From contig NZ_JBKBHT010000006.1 in assembly GCF_046297595.1 (NCBI RefSeq), positions 1-64,000 on the forward strand: a DNA stretch of 64,000 bases. Reading direction: 5' to 3'. The DNA comes from Ferrovibrio sp046297595 (GTDB lineage: Bacteria > Pseudomonadota > Alphaproteobacteria > Ferrovibrionales > Ferrovibrionaceae). A program made the translations under genes and the position numbers. Below, piece after piece: positions 1 to 10,045 of the stretch; position 1 is the first letter of the stretch, and each line of letters opens with the position of its first letter. The notes under the pieces were generated by a model, which searched no databases, was not told the origin of the DNA, and saw only the letters and a list, made by a program, of their open reading frames with translations.

Positions 1-29
1 CGCCGGCGCCCACACCCTAGTTTAAGCCC

Positions 30-1589
30 ATGACCCGCAAAACCTATTACATCACCACGCCGATCTACTATGTGAACGACAAGCCGCATATCGGGCATGC
101 CTATACGTCGCTGGCCTGCGACGTGCTGGCGCGCTTCAAGCGGCTGGACGGCTATGACGTGATGTTCCTCACCGGCACGGACGAGCATGGCCAGAAGGTG
201 GAGAAGGCCGCCGAGGCCGCCGGCGTCGATCCGCAGGCCTTCTGCGACAAGGTGAGCCAGAGTTTCCGCGACCTAGCCGGGGCGATGAATTTCTCCAATG
301 ACGATTTCATCCGCACCACCGAGCCCCGTCACGTGAAGTCGGTGCAGGCGCTGTGGCAGAAGGTGGCCGCCTCGGGCAACATCTACCTGGGGCATTACGA
401 AGGCTGGTACGCCGTGCGCGACGAGGCCTTCTACCAGGAAGACGAGTTGCAGGATGGCCCGAACGGCCAGAAGCTGGCGCCGACCGGCGCGCCAGTGGAA
501 TGGGTGAAGGAGCCATCGTATTTCTTCAAGCTCTCGGCCTGGGGCGAGAAGCTGCTGAAATTCTATGAAGAGAATCCCGGCTTCATCCTGCCGGCCAGCC
601 GCCGCAACGAGGTGATCAGCTTCGTGAAGGGCGGCTTGAAGGATCTGTCGGTCTCGCGCACCACCTTCAAGTGGGGCATCCCGGTGCCGGGCGACGAAGC
701 CCATGTGATGTATGTGTGGTTCGATGCGCTGACCAACTACATCACTGCCGCCGGCTATCCCGATACCGGCAGCGATTCTTATAAAAAGTTCTGGCCGGCC
801 GACCTGCACATGGTGGGCAAGGACATCCTGCGCTTTCATGCCGTCTACTGGCCGGCTTTCCTGATGGCCGCCGACCTGGCGCCGCCGAAACGCGTCTTCG
901 CCCATGGCTGGTGGACCAACGAGGGCCAGAAGATTTCCAAGTCGCTGGGCAACGTGATCGATCCGCTGGCGCTGATCGAGGAATTCGGGCTGGAACAGAC
1001 GCGCTATTTCCTGATGCGCGAAGTGCCGTTCGGCAATGATGGCGATTTCCGCCGCGCCGGCATCGTCAGCCGCATCAACAGCGAACTGGCCAACGGTTTC
1101 GGCAATCTGGCGCAGCGCACGCTCAGCTTCTGCGCCAAGAACACCAATGCCGCCGTGCCGACGCCCGGCCCGCTGGCCGAGATGGACGAGGCCCTTCTGG
1201 CCGAGGCCGACAGCCTGGCCGATCGCATGCGCGCGGCCCTGGACGATCAGGCGATCCACACGGCCCTGCAATACTGGTTCGACCTGGTGGACGCGGCGAA
1301 CAAGTATATTGACGTCGCTGCGCCCTGGACCCTGCGCAAGACCGATCCCGCGCGTATGGAAACCGTATTGTGGACGCTGCTGGAGGCGATCCGCCAGCTC
1401 GCCATCCTGGCGCAGGCGATCATGCCGAATTCGGCGGCAAAGATGCTTGATCAGCTCGGTGTCTCGGAAGCCGCCCGTAGCTTTGCCCATCTGGGCGAGA
1501 TGGGCCGCCTGCGCGCCGGTACGCCGCTGCCGACTCCGCAGGGCGTGTTCCCGCGCCATGTCGAAGCCGCCGCGAAAGAGGGCGCTTGA
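30..1589 (+). CDS. metG: methionyl-tRNA synthetase
   Basis: Class I aminoacyl-tRNA synthetase that charges tRNA-Met with methionine in the cytoplasm. The 519-residue product shows the HIGH signature at residues 20-23 (PHIGHAY) and a KMSKS-type loop as KISKS at 301-305, followed by LGNVIDP. The connective region at about 125-165 has no paired CxxC motifs, so this is the form without the four-cysteine zinc knuckle, and there is no C-terminal tRNA-binding EMAP domain, which fits a length near 520. It is the first gene of a tight operon: the tatD start codon lies one base past the stop. The 29 bases upstream probably carry the end of another gene, but the frame cannot be decided. Confidence 0.97.
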   Translation: MTRKTYYITTPIYYVNDKPHIGHAYTSLACDVLARFKRLDGYDVMFLTGTDEHGQKVEKAAEAAGVDPQAFCDKVSQSFRDLAGAMNFSNDDFIRTTEPRHVKSVQALWQKVAASGNIYLGHYEGWYAVRDEAFYQEDELQDGPNGQKLAPTGAPVEWVKEPSYFFKLSAWGEKLLKFYEENPGFILPASRRNEVISFVKGGLKDLSVSRTTFKWGIPVPGDEAHVMYVWFDALTNYITAAGYPDTGSDSYKKFWPADLHMVGKDILRFHAVYWPAFLMAADLAPPKRVFAHGWWTNEGQKISKSLGNVIDPLALIEEFGLEQTRYFLMREVPFGNDGDFRRAGIVSRINSELANGFGNLAQRTLSFCAKNTNAAVPTPGPLAEMDEALLAEADSLADRMRAALDDQAIHTALQYWFDLVDAANKYIDVAAPWTLRKTDPARMETVLWTLLEAIRQLAILAQAIMPNSAAKMLDQLGVSEAARSFAHLGEMGRLRAGTPLPTPQGVFPRHVEAAAKEGA

Positions 1590-1590
1590 T

Positions 1591-2400
1591 ATGGCCATGC
1601 TGATCGACAGCCATTGCCATCTGGATTTTCCCGATTTCGCCGAGGAACGCGACGCGATCATCCAGCGCGCGCGCCAGGCCGGCGTCGGTTTGATGCTCAC
1701 CATCTCGACGCGGCTGGACCAGTTCGACCGCGTGCTGGCGGTGGCCGAGGCCTATCCCGATGTCTATTGCACCGTGGGCATCCATCCGCATGAGGCCGAC
1801 GACCACGTGGATGTGGCTGCCGCGAAACTGGTCGAACTGACCCGGCATCCGAAGGTGGTCGGCATCGGCGAGACGGGGCTGGATTACTTCTACGAACACA
1901 GCGACCGCGAAGCGCAGAAGACATGCTTTCTCGCGCATATCCAGGCTGCGCGCGAAACCGGCCTGCCGGTGGTGATCCACACCCGCGACGCCGACGAGGA
2001 TACCGCCGCGATCATCGAAGCCGAGATGGCCAAGGGCCGTTTTAAAGGCCTGCTGCACTGCTTCTCGTCGGGCCATGCGCTGGCCGAACTGGCCGTGAAG
2101 CACGACATGATGGTGTCGTTCTCGGGTATCCTGACGTTCAACAAGGCGCGCGAGGTGCAGCAGTCGGCGCAAGCCCTGCCGCTGAGCCATGTTCTGGTGG
2201 AAACCGATGCACCGTATCTGGCGCCCGTACCGCTGCGCGGCAAGCGCAATGAGCCGTCTTTCGTGGTGCATACGGCGGCCTTCCTGGCCAAGCTGAAGCA
2301 GGTCGGTATCGCCGAGGTGACCGAGGCGACCACGGCGAATTTCCTGCGGCTGTTCGACAAGGTGCCGCAGGCGGCGGTGATCGACCGCCGGGCCGCCTGA
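1591..2400 (+). CDS. TatD family metal-dependent hydrolase (DNase)
   Basis: A 269-residue TIM-barrel amidohydrolase of the TatD/YcfH type. The N-terminal metal-binding motif is DSHCHLDF (His8 and His10), with GIHPHEAD, GIGETGLDYF, VIHTRDAD, LLHCFSSG and VETDAPYLAP following in the usual TatD order, so the metal and catalytic ligands appear complete. The family has 3'-5' exonuclease activity; the physiological substrate in this organism is not known. I chose ATG 1591, one base after the metG stop, with a GAGG-type ribosome site about ten bases upstream; ATG 1597 is an alternative. Gene order metG-tatD-MBL hydrolase recurs in alphaproteobacteria. Confidence 0.93.
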   Translation: MAMLIDSHCHLDFPDFAEERDAIIQRARQAGVGLMLTISTRLDQFDRVLAVAEAYPDVYCTVGIHPHEADDHVDVAAAKLVELTRHPKVVGIGETGLDYFYEHSDREAQKTCFLAHIQAARETGLPVVIHTRDADEDTAAIIEAEMAKGRFKGLLHCFSSGHALAELAVKHDMMVSFSGILTFNKAREVQQSAQALPLSHVLVETDAPYLAPVPLRGKRNEPSFVVHTAAFLAKLKQVGIAEVTEATTANFLRLFDKVPQAAVIDRRAA

Positions 2401-2407
2401 CCAGACG

Positions 2408-3163
2408 ATGCGCGCGATCATCCTGGGCTGCGGCACATCGGCCGGTGTTCCCCGTATCGATGGCGACTGGGGCGCCTGCGATCCGAACGAGCCGAAAAAT
2501 CGTCGCAGCCGTTGTTCCATCGTAGTGGAGCAGGGCGATACGCGTTTGCTGATCGACACCAGCCCGGATCTGCGCAACCAGTTCCTGGCCAATGGCATCA
2601 CATGGGTTTCGGCAGTGGCCTGGACACATGACCATGCCGATCAGACCCATGGTTTGGATGACCTCCGCATCCTGGCCTATACCTCGCGCCAGCGCGTGCC
2701 GGGATATGCCGATGCCTTCACGCATGAACGGCTGAAACGCAAATTCGGCTATTGCTTTGAGAAGGCCGGCGACGGTTATCCGCCGATCATCGAACCGCGC
2801 CTGATCGATGGCCCGTTCAGCGTGGGCAGCATCGAGGTGACGCCGATCCGCCAGCGCCACGGCAACATCGACTCTCTTGGCTTCCGCTTCGGGGATCTGG
2901 CCTATTCCAACGATGTGGTCGGGCTGGACGACGAGGCTTTTGCAGCCCTGGACGGCGTGAAGCTGTGGATCGTCGATGCCATGCGCTATACGCCGCATCC
3001 GACCCATAGCCATGTCGAGCAGACCCTGGAATGGATCGCGCGCGTGAAGCCACAGCGCGCCGTGCTGACCAACATGCATATCGATTTGGATTACAGCAGA
3101 TTGAAAACCGAGCTGCCGCCCGGCGTCGAGCCGGCCTATGACGGCATGGTGGTGGAATGCTGA
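2408..3163 (+). CDS. MBL-fold metallo-hydrolase, PhnP-like
   Basis: A 251-residue metallo-beta-lactamase-fold hydrolase. It starts with ILGCGTSAGVPRIDGDWGAC, typical of the PhnP/phosphoribosyl cyclic phosphodiesterase branch, has an early Cys-containing segment (CDPNEPKNRRSRCS) and LLIDTSPDLR. The metal-binding motif reads THDHADQTHGLDD, so the last His of the usual HxHxDH is Gln here. Later ligand candidates are RQRHGN, YSNDV and HPTHSHVEQ. Cyclic phosphodiesterase activity is a family-based guess; the gene sits in the metG-tatD operon, without phosphonate genes. It overlaps the next gene by 7 bases. Confidence 0.85.
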   Translation: MRAIILGCGTSAGVPRIDGDWGACDPNEPKNRRSRCSIVVEQGDTRLLIDTSPDLRNQFLANGITWVSAVAWTHDHADQTHGLDDLRILAYTSRQRVPGYADAFTHERLKRKFGYCFEKAGDGYPPIIEPRLIDGPFSVGSIEVTPIRQRHGNIDSLGFRFGDLAYSNDVVGLDDEAFAALDGVKLWIVDAMRYTPHPTHSHVEQTLEWIARVKPQRAVLTNMHIDLDYSRLKTELPPGVEPAYDGMVVEC

Positions 3164-4134
3164 AATCCGTTTGGGCTGTCGCGCAGAAGGGCGCCGCAGG
3201 CATGCTGAACCAGGCTGTCGGTCTGGCCGAGGCCCTGTTCAACGGTGGCGGCTTTGGCCTGCCGCAGAGTTTCGAGCTGGAATATCGCGGGCCCTATACC
3301 TGGGCGCCGATGCATCCGTTCTTCGCCAGCCTGGACGCCATCACGCCTGAAAGCCGGGCGCAGTTCGGCGATCAGCCCTGGCCGGATGTGCTGATCACCT
3401 GCGGCCGCAAATCCGCGCTGTTTGCCCTAGCGGTGAAAAAGGCCAGCGGCGGCCGCACGACGACAATCCATATTCAGGATCCCAAGGCATCGCCGCGCTA
3501 CTGGGACCTGTTGATCGTGCCCGAACATGACCGCACACGCGGTCCCAATGTGCTGGTTTCGACCGGTTCGCTGCATCGTGTGACCCGGCTGAAGCTAGAA
3601 ACCGGCGCTGAAGCCATCCGGCAGGAATACGCGCATCTGCCGCATCCGCGCGTGGCCGTGCTGGTCGGCGGCAACAACCGCTACTATTCGCTCGATGAAG
3701 ACTGGATGCGTGGGTTTGTCGGACAGCTACGCAACATGTGCGAACGGTCAGGCTGCGGCGTCATGGCGACGATCTCGCGGCGCAGCGGCGAAGCCGAGAC
3801 GAACATCCTGCGCGGAGGCCTGGCCAGCCTGCCGGCGGTGTTGTGGGACGGCAAGGGACCAAATCCGTATTTCGGGTTCCTTGGCCTGGCCGATGTGATC
3901 GTGGTGACCTGCGATTCCGTTTCGATGATTTCCGAGGCTTGTTCCACGGGAAAACCGGTTCTGGTGGCCAGGCTGCCGGGGCGGTCGAGGCGGTTTGACG
4001 CTTTCTTCGACAGCCTGCTGAAACAGGGCCTGATCCAGTGGTTCGATGGCCGTCTGATGCAGTGGGATAGCGGCAAACTCGACGACATGGGTCATATCAC
4101 CCGCGATGTGCGCCAGCGTTTCGGCTGGTCCTGA
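3157..4134 (+). CDS. ELM1 family protein (DUF1022, mitochondrial fission ELM1-like)
   Basis: A 325-residue protein that I assign to the ELM1/DUF1022 family from its order of conserved segments: an N-terminal VGLAEAL, the FELEYRGPYTW region, PDVLITCGRKSA, the IHIQDPK segment, VPEHDRTRGPNVL, the VLVGGNNRYY segment, ISRRSGEAET, and the C-terminal DVIVVTCDSVSMISEACSTG. The C-terminal half resembles nucleotide-sugar-dependent glycosyltransferases of the GT-B fold. The plant member affects mitochondrial fission; the bacterial role is unknown, and envelope glycosyl transfer is only inferred. Start ATG 3157 overlaps the previous gene by 7 bases, so co-translation is likely. It is the last gene of the metG operon. 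Confidence 0.85.
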   Translation: MLKSVWAVAQKGAAGMLNQAVGLAEALFNGGGFGLPQSFELEYRGPYTWAPMHPFFASLDAITPESRAQFGDQPWPDVLITCGRKSALFALAVKKASGGRTTTIHIQDPKASPRYWDLLIVPEHDRTRGPNVLVSTGSLHRVTRLKLETGAEAIRQEYAHLPHPRVAVLVGGNNRYYSLDEDWMRGFVGQLRNMCERSGCGVMATISRRSGEAETNILRGGLASLPAVLWDGKGPNPYFGFLGLADVIVVTCDSVSMISEACSTGKPVLVARLPGRSRRFDAFFDSLLKQGLIQWFDGRLMQWDSGKLDDMGHITRDVRQRFGWS

Positions 4135-4170
4135 TCCGATACACATCTTCCGCCCAAAGATATTTATAGT

Positions 4171-4176
4171 TATAAT
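4171..4176 (+). promoter_or_regulatory. candidate -10 element upstream of exbB
   Basis: A perfect TATAAT sits in an AT-rich patch between the ELM1-family gene and exbB, about 110 bases before the exbB start. No good -35 hexamer is visible at 17 bases spacing, so the call rests on the -10 match and on the AT-richness of the patch in a GC-rich genome. It lies about 30 bases upstream of the candidate Fur box. Confidence 0.35.
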
Positions 4177-4205
4177 GTAACAATTCTCCGCCATGCCGCT
4201 TTATT

Positions 4206-4224
4206 TTGCGAGCGGTTCTCATTA
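4206..4224 (+). promoter_or_regulatory. candidate Fur box upstream of the exbB-tonB-imelysin operon
   Basis: The 19-base element TTGCGA-GCGG-TTCTCATTA carries a perfect TTCTCATTA half-site and a weaker left arm, matching the common proteobacterial form TTGCGAATGATTCTCATTA except in the centre. It lies 64 bases before exbB, in the only intergenic space ahead of seven genes whose families are linked to iron uptake. Iron-dependent repression by a Fur-type regulator is therefore likely but is inferred. Confidence 0.5.
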
Positions 4225-4287
4225 TTAATAGCGGAGTCCCCGGGCATAGCTGCACGCAGATGCAGGCAAGATTTGGAGTAAACTCTT

Positions 4288-4974
<687 letters not shown>

Positions 4975-4983
4975 GAGGCTGTC

Positions 4984-5457
<474 letters not shown>

Positions 5458-5463
5458 CGCGTC

Positions 5464-6237
5464 ATGAAAACGCAGGTCTCGTCCTGGGCAGTATCGGTGG
5501 CGGTCCATCTGGCCGTGGCGGCCGTGCTGCTGTTCGGCCTGCCGTTCTTCAGCAAGCCCATCGTGGCCGAGGAGAAATTCCAGGGCATTGAAGTCCTGCT
5601 GATGGCCAGCGCGCCGCCCGTGGAAGCGCCGCCTCCACCACCGCAGCCGCAGCCGGTGGTGGAAGTTCCGCCTCCGCCGCCTGAGCCGGTCAAGGAACCG
5701 GAACTGATCACTTCCAACTCAACGGAACCGGATGTCGAACCGGTGCCGCCGCCCAAGCCGAAACCCGTGGTTCAGAAACCGCCCAAGCCCCGGCCGGAAC
5801 CGCCGCGGCCGCAGCCTGAGCCGGTGAAAATGCCGCAGCCGCCTGCACCCGTGGTCGAGCCGCAACCCGTCAGGACACAGGTCGCGGCCGTTCCCCCGGC
5901 GCCGCCGGGCCCGGTCATGTCCGCGCCACGCGTGACGGTCAATCCGAATGCCGAGGCCAGTTACTACGCCAGCCTGCTGGCATGGCTGGAACGCCACAAG
6001 GAATATCCGCGCCGCGCGCAATTGCGGCGACAGGAGGGCGTTGCCCATCTGCGCTTCACCATCGACGGGCAGGGGCGTGTGATCGGCCACCGCATCGAAC
6101 GTAGCTCAGGCCACGAAACACTCGATGACGCTGTCGAACGGATGATCGCCAAGGCGTCGCCGCTGCCCCCGATCCCGGCATCGCTCGGGAAAAACAGCCT
6201 CGATGTGGTTGTCCCCATCCAGTTTTACCTGAAATGA
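5464..6237 (+). CDS. tonB: energy transducer TonB
   Basis: A 257-residue TonB. One N-terminal membrane anchor (about residues 7-28, with the SxxxH pattern in SVAVHLAV) is followed by a long Pro-rich spacer of PPPPQPQP and PKPRPEPP type (about 50-155) and a C-terminal TonB domain from about 165. That domain has YPRRAQLRRQEG, GVAHLRFTIDGQGRV and a closing VVPIQFYLK, which are typical. It transmits proton-motive force from ExbBD to outer-membrane receptors. No TonB-dependent receptor is encoded in the window, so its cargo is not evident; the downstream imelysin genes suggest iron. The end overlaps the upstream part of the next open frame. Confidence 0.95.
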   Translation: MKTQVSSWAVSVAVHLAVAAVLLFGLPFFSKPIVAEEKFQGIEVLLMASAPPVEAPPPPPQPQPVVEVPPPPPEPVKEPELITSNSTEPDVEPVPPPKPKPVVQKPPKPRPEPPRPQPEPVKMPQPPAPVVEPQPVRTQVAAVPPAPPGPVMSAPRVTVNPNAEASYYASLLAWLERHKEYPRRAQLRRQEGVAHLRFTIDGQGRVIGHRIERSSGHETLDDAVERMIAKASPLPPIPASLGKNSLDVVVPIQFYLK

Positions 6238-6260
6238 TCCTGTCTGGAGGAAGAGTTGCC

Positions 6261-7538
6261 ATGGCTCGCTTTGGCCTCGCGCTTGTTTTTGTGTTCGGGG
6301 TGTTTACCGGAAGCAATGCCTTTGCCGCCGGCCAGGACGACATCAAGGCCGCAGTGTTGAAAACCTATGGCGATATCGCCCAGGCGATCTTCGAGGATTC
6401 ACTGTCTTCGGCGCGCAGCCTGCAGAAAGCCGTAACCGCGCTGATTGCGGCGCCATCCGAAGCCAGCCTGAAGAAAGCCCGTACAGCCTGGATTGCCTCG
6501 CGTGTCCCTTACATGCAGAGCGAAGTGTATCGTTTCGGCAATGCCATCGTCGACGACTGGGAAGGGCGCGTGAATGCCTGGCCGCTGGACGAGGGCCTGA
6601 TCGATTACGTCGATGCCGATCGATATGGCGAGGAATCCGACGAGAACCCGCTTTACACCGCGAATGTGATCGCCAACCGGCAGATCAAATTCGGCGGCAA
6701 GGCCCTCGATGCTACGAAGATCGACTGGAAGCTGCTGCGCAAACTGCATGAAGTGGGCGGCGTGGAGGCCAATGTCGCCACCGGTTATCACGCCATAGAG
6801 TTCCTGCTCTGGGGCCAGGATCTGAATGGCACCGGCGCGGGTGCGGGCAACCGGCCCTGGACCGACTATGCCAAACAGGGCTGCACCAACGGCAATTGCG
6901 AGCGCCGCGCCCAGTATCTGGCGGTGGCGACCCAGATGCTGGTCGACGACCTGGCCTGGATGGCCAAGCAGTGGCAGCCCGAGGGCGCGGCGCGCAAGGC
7001 CCTGACCGAGAAAGGCCTGGATGCCGGTATCAGCGCGATGCTGACCGGACTGGGCAGCCTGTCTTATGGCGAGCTGGCCGGCGAGCGCATGAAGCTGGGC
7101 CTGCTGCTGCACGACCCCGAGGAGGAGCATGACTGCTTCTCTGACAACACCCACCATGCGCATTACTACGACGTGGCCGGCATGCTGAATGTCTATGGCG
7201 GTGAATACAAACGGATCAATGGCAGCACAGTGAAGGGGCAGGGTCTGACGCATCTGGTGCGCGTGATGGCCCCGGAACTGGACACTGAAATGCGCGGCAA
7301 GCTGAAGGCGACCATGGATGCCTTCGACGCGATCAGGCAGCGGGCCGAAACCAAGGAAGCCTATGACCAGATGCTCGGCGAGGGGAATGCCGAGGGCAAC
7401 GCCATGATCCAGGCTGGCATCGACCGCCTGACCGACCAGACGAAGACGCTGGAGCGCGTGGTTGCCGCGCTGAAACTGAAGGCGACATTCGAAGGTTCGG
7501 ACAGTCTCGATGCACCCGATAAGGTCGGCAAGCACTAA
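6261..7538 (+). CDS. imelysin family periplasmic protein (IrpA-like, peptidase M75 fold)
   Basis: A 425-residue secreted protein with a signal peptide ending near SNAFA (residues 1-22). It carries the imelysin signature GxHxxE as GYHAIE at 175-180 inside TGYHAIEFLLWGQDLNG, the motif shared with EfeO, the periplasmic iron-binding protein. The N-terminal AWIASRVPYMQSEVYRFG and the C-terminal four-helix part fit a full-length imelysin. A peptidase activity is doubtful for the family; iron binding in the periplasm is the better-supported role. Start ATG 6261 is chosen because GGAGGAAGAG lies just upstream; ATG 6234 would put the ribosome site inside the gene. It overlaps the next gene by 29 bases. 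Confidence 0.9.
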   Translation: MARFGLALVFVFGVFTGSNAFAAGQDDIKAAVLKTYGDIAQAIFEDSLSSARSLQKAVTALIAAPSEASLKKARTAWIASRVPYMQSEVYRFGNAIVDDWEGRVNAWPLDEGLIDYVDADRYGEESDENPLYTANVIANRQIKFGGKALDATKIDWKLLRKLHEVGGVEANVATGYHAIEFLLWGQDLNGTGAGAGNRPWTDYAKQGCTNGNCERRAQYLAVATQMLVDDLAWMAKQWQPEGAARKALTEKGLDAGISAMLTGLGSLSYGELAGERMKLGLLLHDPEEEHDCFSDNTHHAHYYDVAGMLNVYGGEYKRINGSTVKGQGLTHLVRVMAPELDTEMRGKLKATMDAFDAIRQRAETKEAYDQMLGEGNAEGNAMIQAGIDRLTDQTKTLERVVAALKLKATFEGSDSLDAPDKVGKH

Positions 7539-8949
7539 GACCCGCGCGTTCGGTATCGTCGCGCTGGCAACGCTGCTGGCGCTGCCGGCCGGAGCAGACG
7601 AGCGCCGCCCCGGCGGCGATGCGACGGTGAGCAAGCCGATCAACAGTTCGGTCTTTTCCCATCCGTCCGGCAACATGCGGTTCGAGCGCCAGCTCGACTT
7701 CAGGATCGGCGATGGAATCTTCCGCAAGCTATGGGCTTCGTCGCCAAGCTCGACCACATCGTCGGATGGCCTGGGGCCGCTCTATAACGCACGCTCCTGC
7801 CAATCCTGCCACCTGAAAGACGGGCGTGGCCGGCCACCGGCCGAGGGCGAAACGGCCGTATCGATGTTCCTGCGCCTCAGTATCCCGCCGCAGAACGAGG
7901 CAGACCGGCAGGCGTTGGAATCCTTTGTCCGGACGGTGACGCCGGAACCGACCTATGGCACGCAGCTGCAGAACTTTTCCGTGCAGGGCCTGCTGGCCGA
8001 AGGGCGCATGGACATCGCCTACAGCGATGTAAAGGTGGAGCTTGCCGAGGGCGAGACCGTCACGCTGCGCAAGCCGAGCTACAGAATCGCTGACTTGAAC
8101 TATGGCCCGCTGCATCCACAGACCATGATCTCGCCGCGCGTGACGCCACAGATGATCGGCCTCGGCCTGCTGGAGATGATCCCGGAAGCCGATATCCTGC
8201 GTCACGCCGATCCGGAAGACCGGGATAGCGACGGTATTGCTGGCCGGCCCAACCAGGTGTGGAGCCACGCCCATGGCAAGGCGATGCTGGGCCGCTTCGG
8301 ATGGAAAGCTGGTGCTGCCACGGTCGCCGACCAGACGGCGGAGGCCTTTGCCGGTGATCTTGGTCTTTCCACACCGCTGCTTCCCCAAACGTCGCATGGC
8401 GAATGCACGGTGGCGCAGCGCGATTGCCTGAATGCGCCCACAGGCGACGATCCGGACGAAAACATTGAAGTGCCGCGCCAGATGTTCGACCTGACGGTGT
8501 TCTATGCGCGCAACCTTGCTGTGCCGGCGCGCCGGAAATCCGGCGATCCCGCCGTGCGACGCGGCCAGGCATTGTTCGCAGCGGCAGGCTGCGCTGGCTG
8601 CCATGTCCCCAGTCACCGGACGGCAACCGATGCCGCCCATCCCGAACAATCAGGACAGACGATCTGGCCCTATACCGATCTCTTGCTGCATGACATGGGC
8701 GAAGGGCTGGCCGATAATCGCCCTGAGGGTCACGCCAGTGGCCGGCACTGGCGCACCGCGCCGCTCTGGGGCATCGGCCTGACCCGCATTGTCAGCGGCC
8801 ATGATTTCCTGCTGCACGATGGCCGAGCGCGCGGCGTTCTGGAAGCGATCCTCTGGCATGGCGGCGAGGCGCAGGCGGCACGCGACCGCGTGGCCGGCAT
8901 GAGCAGCCAGGAACGGGCTGACTTGCTGGCCTTCATCAATTCGCTGTAA
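7510..8949 (+). CDS. di-heme oxidoreductase (DUF1111, 'thiol oxidoreductase')
   Basis: A 479-residue exported protein with two c-type heme attachment sites: CQSCH at residues 97-101 and CAGCH at 361-365. The N-terminus (FGIVALATLLALPAGAD) is a signal peptide, so it matures in the periplasm. The arrangement of an N-terminal CxxCH after LYNARSC and a C-terminal cytochrome c module resembling di-heme peroxidases is that of the DUF1111 family, often labelled thiol oxidoreductase without biochemical proof. Its position between two imelysin-like genes repeats a set seen in iron-regulated loci; a role in periplasmic iron redox chemistry is my inference. Confidence 0.88.
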   Translation: MHPIRSASTKTRAFGIVALATLLALPAGADERRPGGDATVSKPINSSVFSHPSGNMRFERQLDFRIGDGIFRKLWASSPSSTTSSDGLGPLYNARSCQSCHLKDGRGRPPAEGETAVSMFLRLSIPPQNEADRQALESFVRTVTPEPTYGTQLQNFSVQGLLAEGRMDIAYSDVKVELAEGETVTLRKPSYRIADLNYGPLHPQTMISPRVTPQMIGLGLLEMIPEADILRHADPEDRDSDGIAGRPNQVWSHAHGKAMLGRFGWKAGAATVADQTAEAFAGDLGLSTPLLPQTSHGECTVAQRDCLNAPTGDDPDENIEVPRQMFDLTVFYARNLAVPARRKSGDPAVRRGQALFAAAGCAGCHVPSHRTATDAAHPEQSGQTIWPYTDLLLHDMGEGLADNRPEGHASGRHWRTAPLWGIGLTRIVSGHDFLLHDGRARGVLEAILWHGGEAQAARDRVAGMSSQERADLLAFINSL

Positions 8950-8963
8950 CGCGGAGACCTGTC

Positions 8964-10043
8964 ATGCGTATTCCTGGCCTGGTGTTTGTTCTGCTGATGG
9001 TTTTCCATGGGCCGGCTCTGGCGCTGGATGGGAAAACCTACGAAGCCATCAACCGTGCCGCGGTCGAGGGACATGTCCTGCCGCGCTACGATGCGCTGGC
9101 AACCGCAACTGGAAAACTGGAGCAGGCGTCCAAGGCTTTCTGCGCCATGCCGGCCGCGGAGCGGAAGGTCGAAACGCTGCAGCAGGCCTATCATGATGCG
9201 GCCGATGCCTGGCAGGATATCCAGCATGTGCGGTTCGGCCCCATCGACCTGTTCTTCCGCAGCCAGCGTTTTGCCTTCTGGCCCGATCCGCGCAACACCA
9301 TCGGCAAGCAGATGGCCGAGCTGATCGCCAAACACGCCAGCGGCTCAATGAATGCAGATGTTCTCGGACGCGGCAGCGTGGCGGTGCAGGGCCTGCCGGC
9401 ACTGGAGCGCATGATCTTCAGCGAGGACGCAAAGAAACTGCAGACTGGTGTGGATACCGCTTTCCGCTGCGGATACGTGATTGCGATTGCGGAGAACCTT
9501 GCCGGCATGGCGCGTGAAACGCAGCAGGAGTGGCGCGCACCGACCAAAGGCTTTGCCGCGCAGATGTTGAAACCGGGGCAGGGCGCGGATGCGCGCTATC
9601 GCGACGCCAAGGAAGCGACGCTGGAACTGTTCAAGAGCCTCTATACCGCAATCGAACTGGCGGCCGATCACAAGCTGGCGCGGCCGCTTGGTGCCTCGGC
9701 CGACGATGCGCGACCGCGCCTGGCCGAATCCTGGCGCAGTGAGCGCTCGCTGCGCAATGTCCAGCACAACCTTACGGCTGCGACCGACCTGTATGTGACG
9801 GCCTTCGCACCACATATCCCGGATAAGTCCCTGGATGAGGCGATCCGTGCGGCCTTCGCGCAGGCCCATGCCTCGGCGGCGGCGCTGCCCATGCCGCTGG
9901 AGCGCGCCGTGCAGGATGCCGGTACCCGCAAGGCCGCCGAAAAACTGGCCGCCGATACCCAGGCCCTGAAGAGTCTGGTGATGCAGCAACTGCCGGAGGC
10001 ACTGCAGATTCCGGTCGGCTTCAACGCGCTGGATGGTGACTAA
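8964..10043 (+). CDS. imelysin-like protein lacking the GxHxxE His
   Basis: A 359-residue secreted protein with a short signal peptide (cleavage near PALA, residue 20). It has the imelysin layout, including AWQDIQHVRFGPID near residues 82-95 and the FAFWPDPRN segment. Where the first imelysin of the operon has GYHAIE, this one has GLPALE (143-148), so the histidine of the GxHxxE motif is Pro while the Glu is kept. It therefore probably does not bind metal in the same way. It lies 14 bases after the di-heme gene and 2 bases before the DUF1513 gene, so translation is coupled. Confidence 0.85.
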   Translation: MRIPGLVFVLLMVFHGPALALDGKTYEAINRAAVEGHVLPRYDALATATGKLEQASKAFCAMPAAERKVETLQQAYHDAADAWQDIQHVRFGPIDLFFRSQRFAFWPDPRNTIGKQMAELIAKHASGSMNADVLGRGSVAVQGLPALERMIFSEDAKKLQTGVDTAFRCGYVIAIAENLAGMARETQQEWRAPTKGFAAQMLKPGQGADARYRDAKEATLELFKSLYTAIELAADHKLARPLGASADDARPRLAESWRSERSLRNVQHNLTAATDLYVTAFAPHIPDKSLDEAIRAAFAQAHASAAALPMPLERAVQDAGTRKAAEKLAADTQALKSLVMQQLPEALQIPVGFNALDGD

Positions 10044-10045
10044 AA

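Noticed and set aside
1..29. Tail of a gene upstream of metG, such as holB
   Set aside because: Two frames have stop codons in these bases and no motif is long enough to decide which is real.
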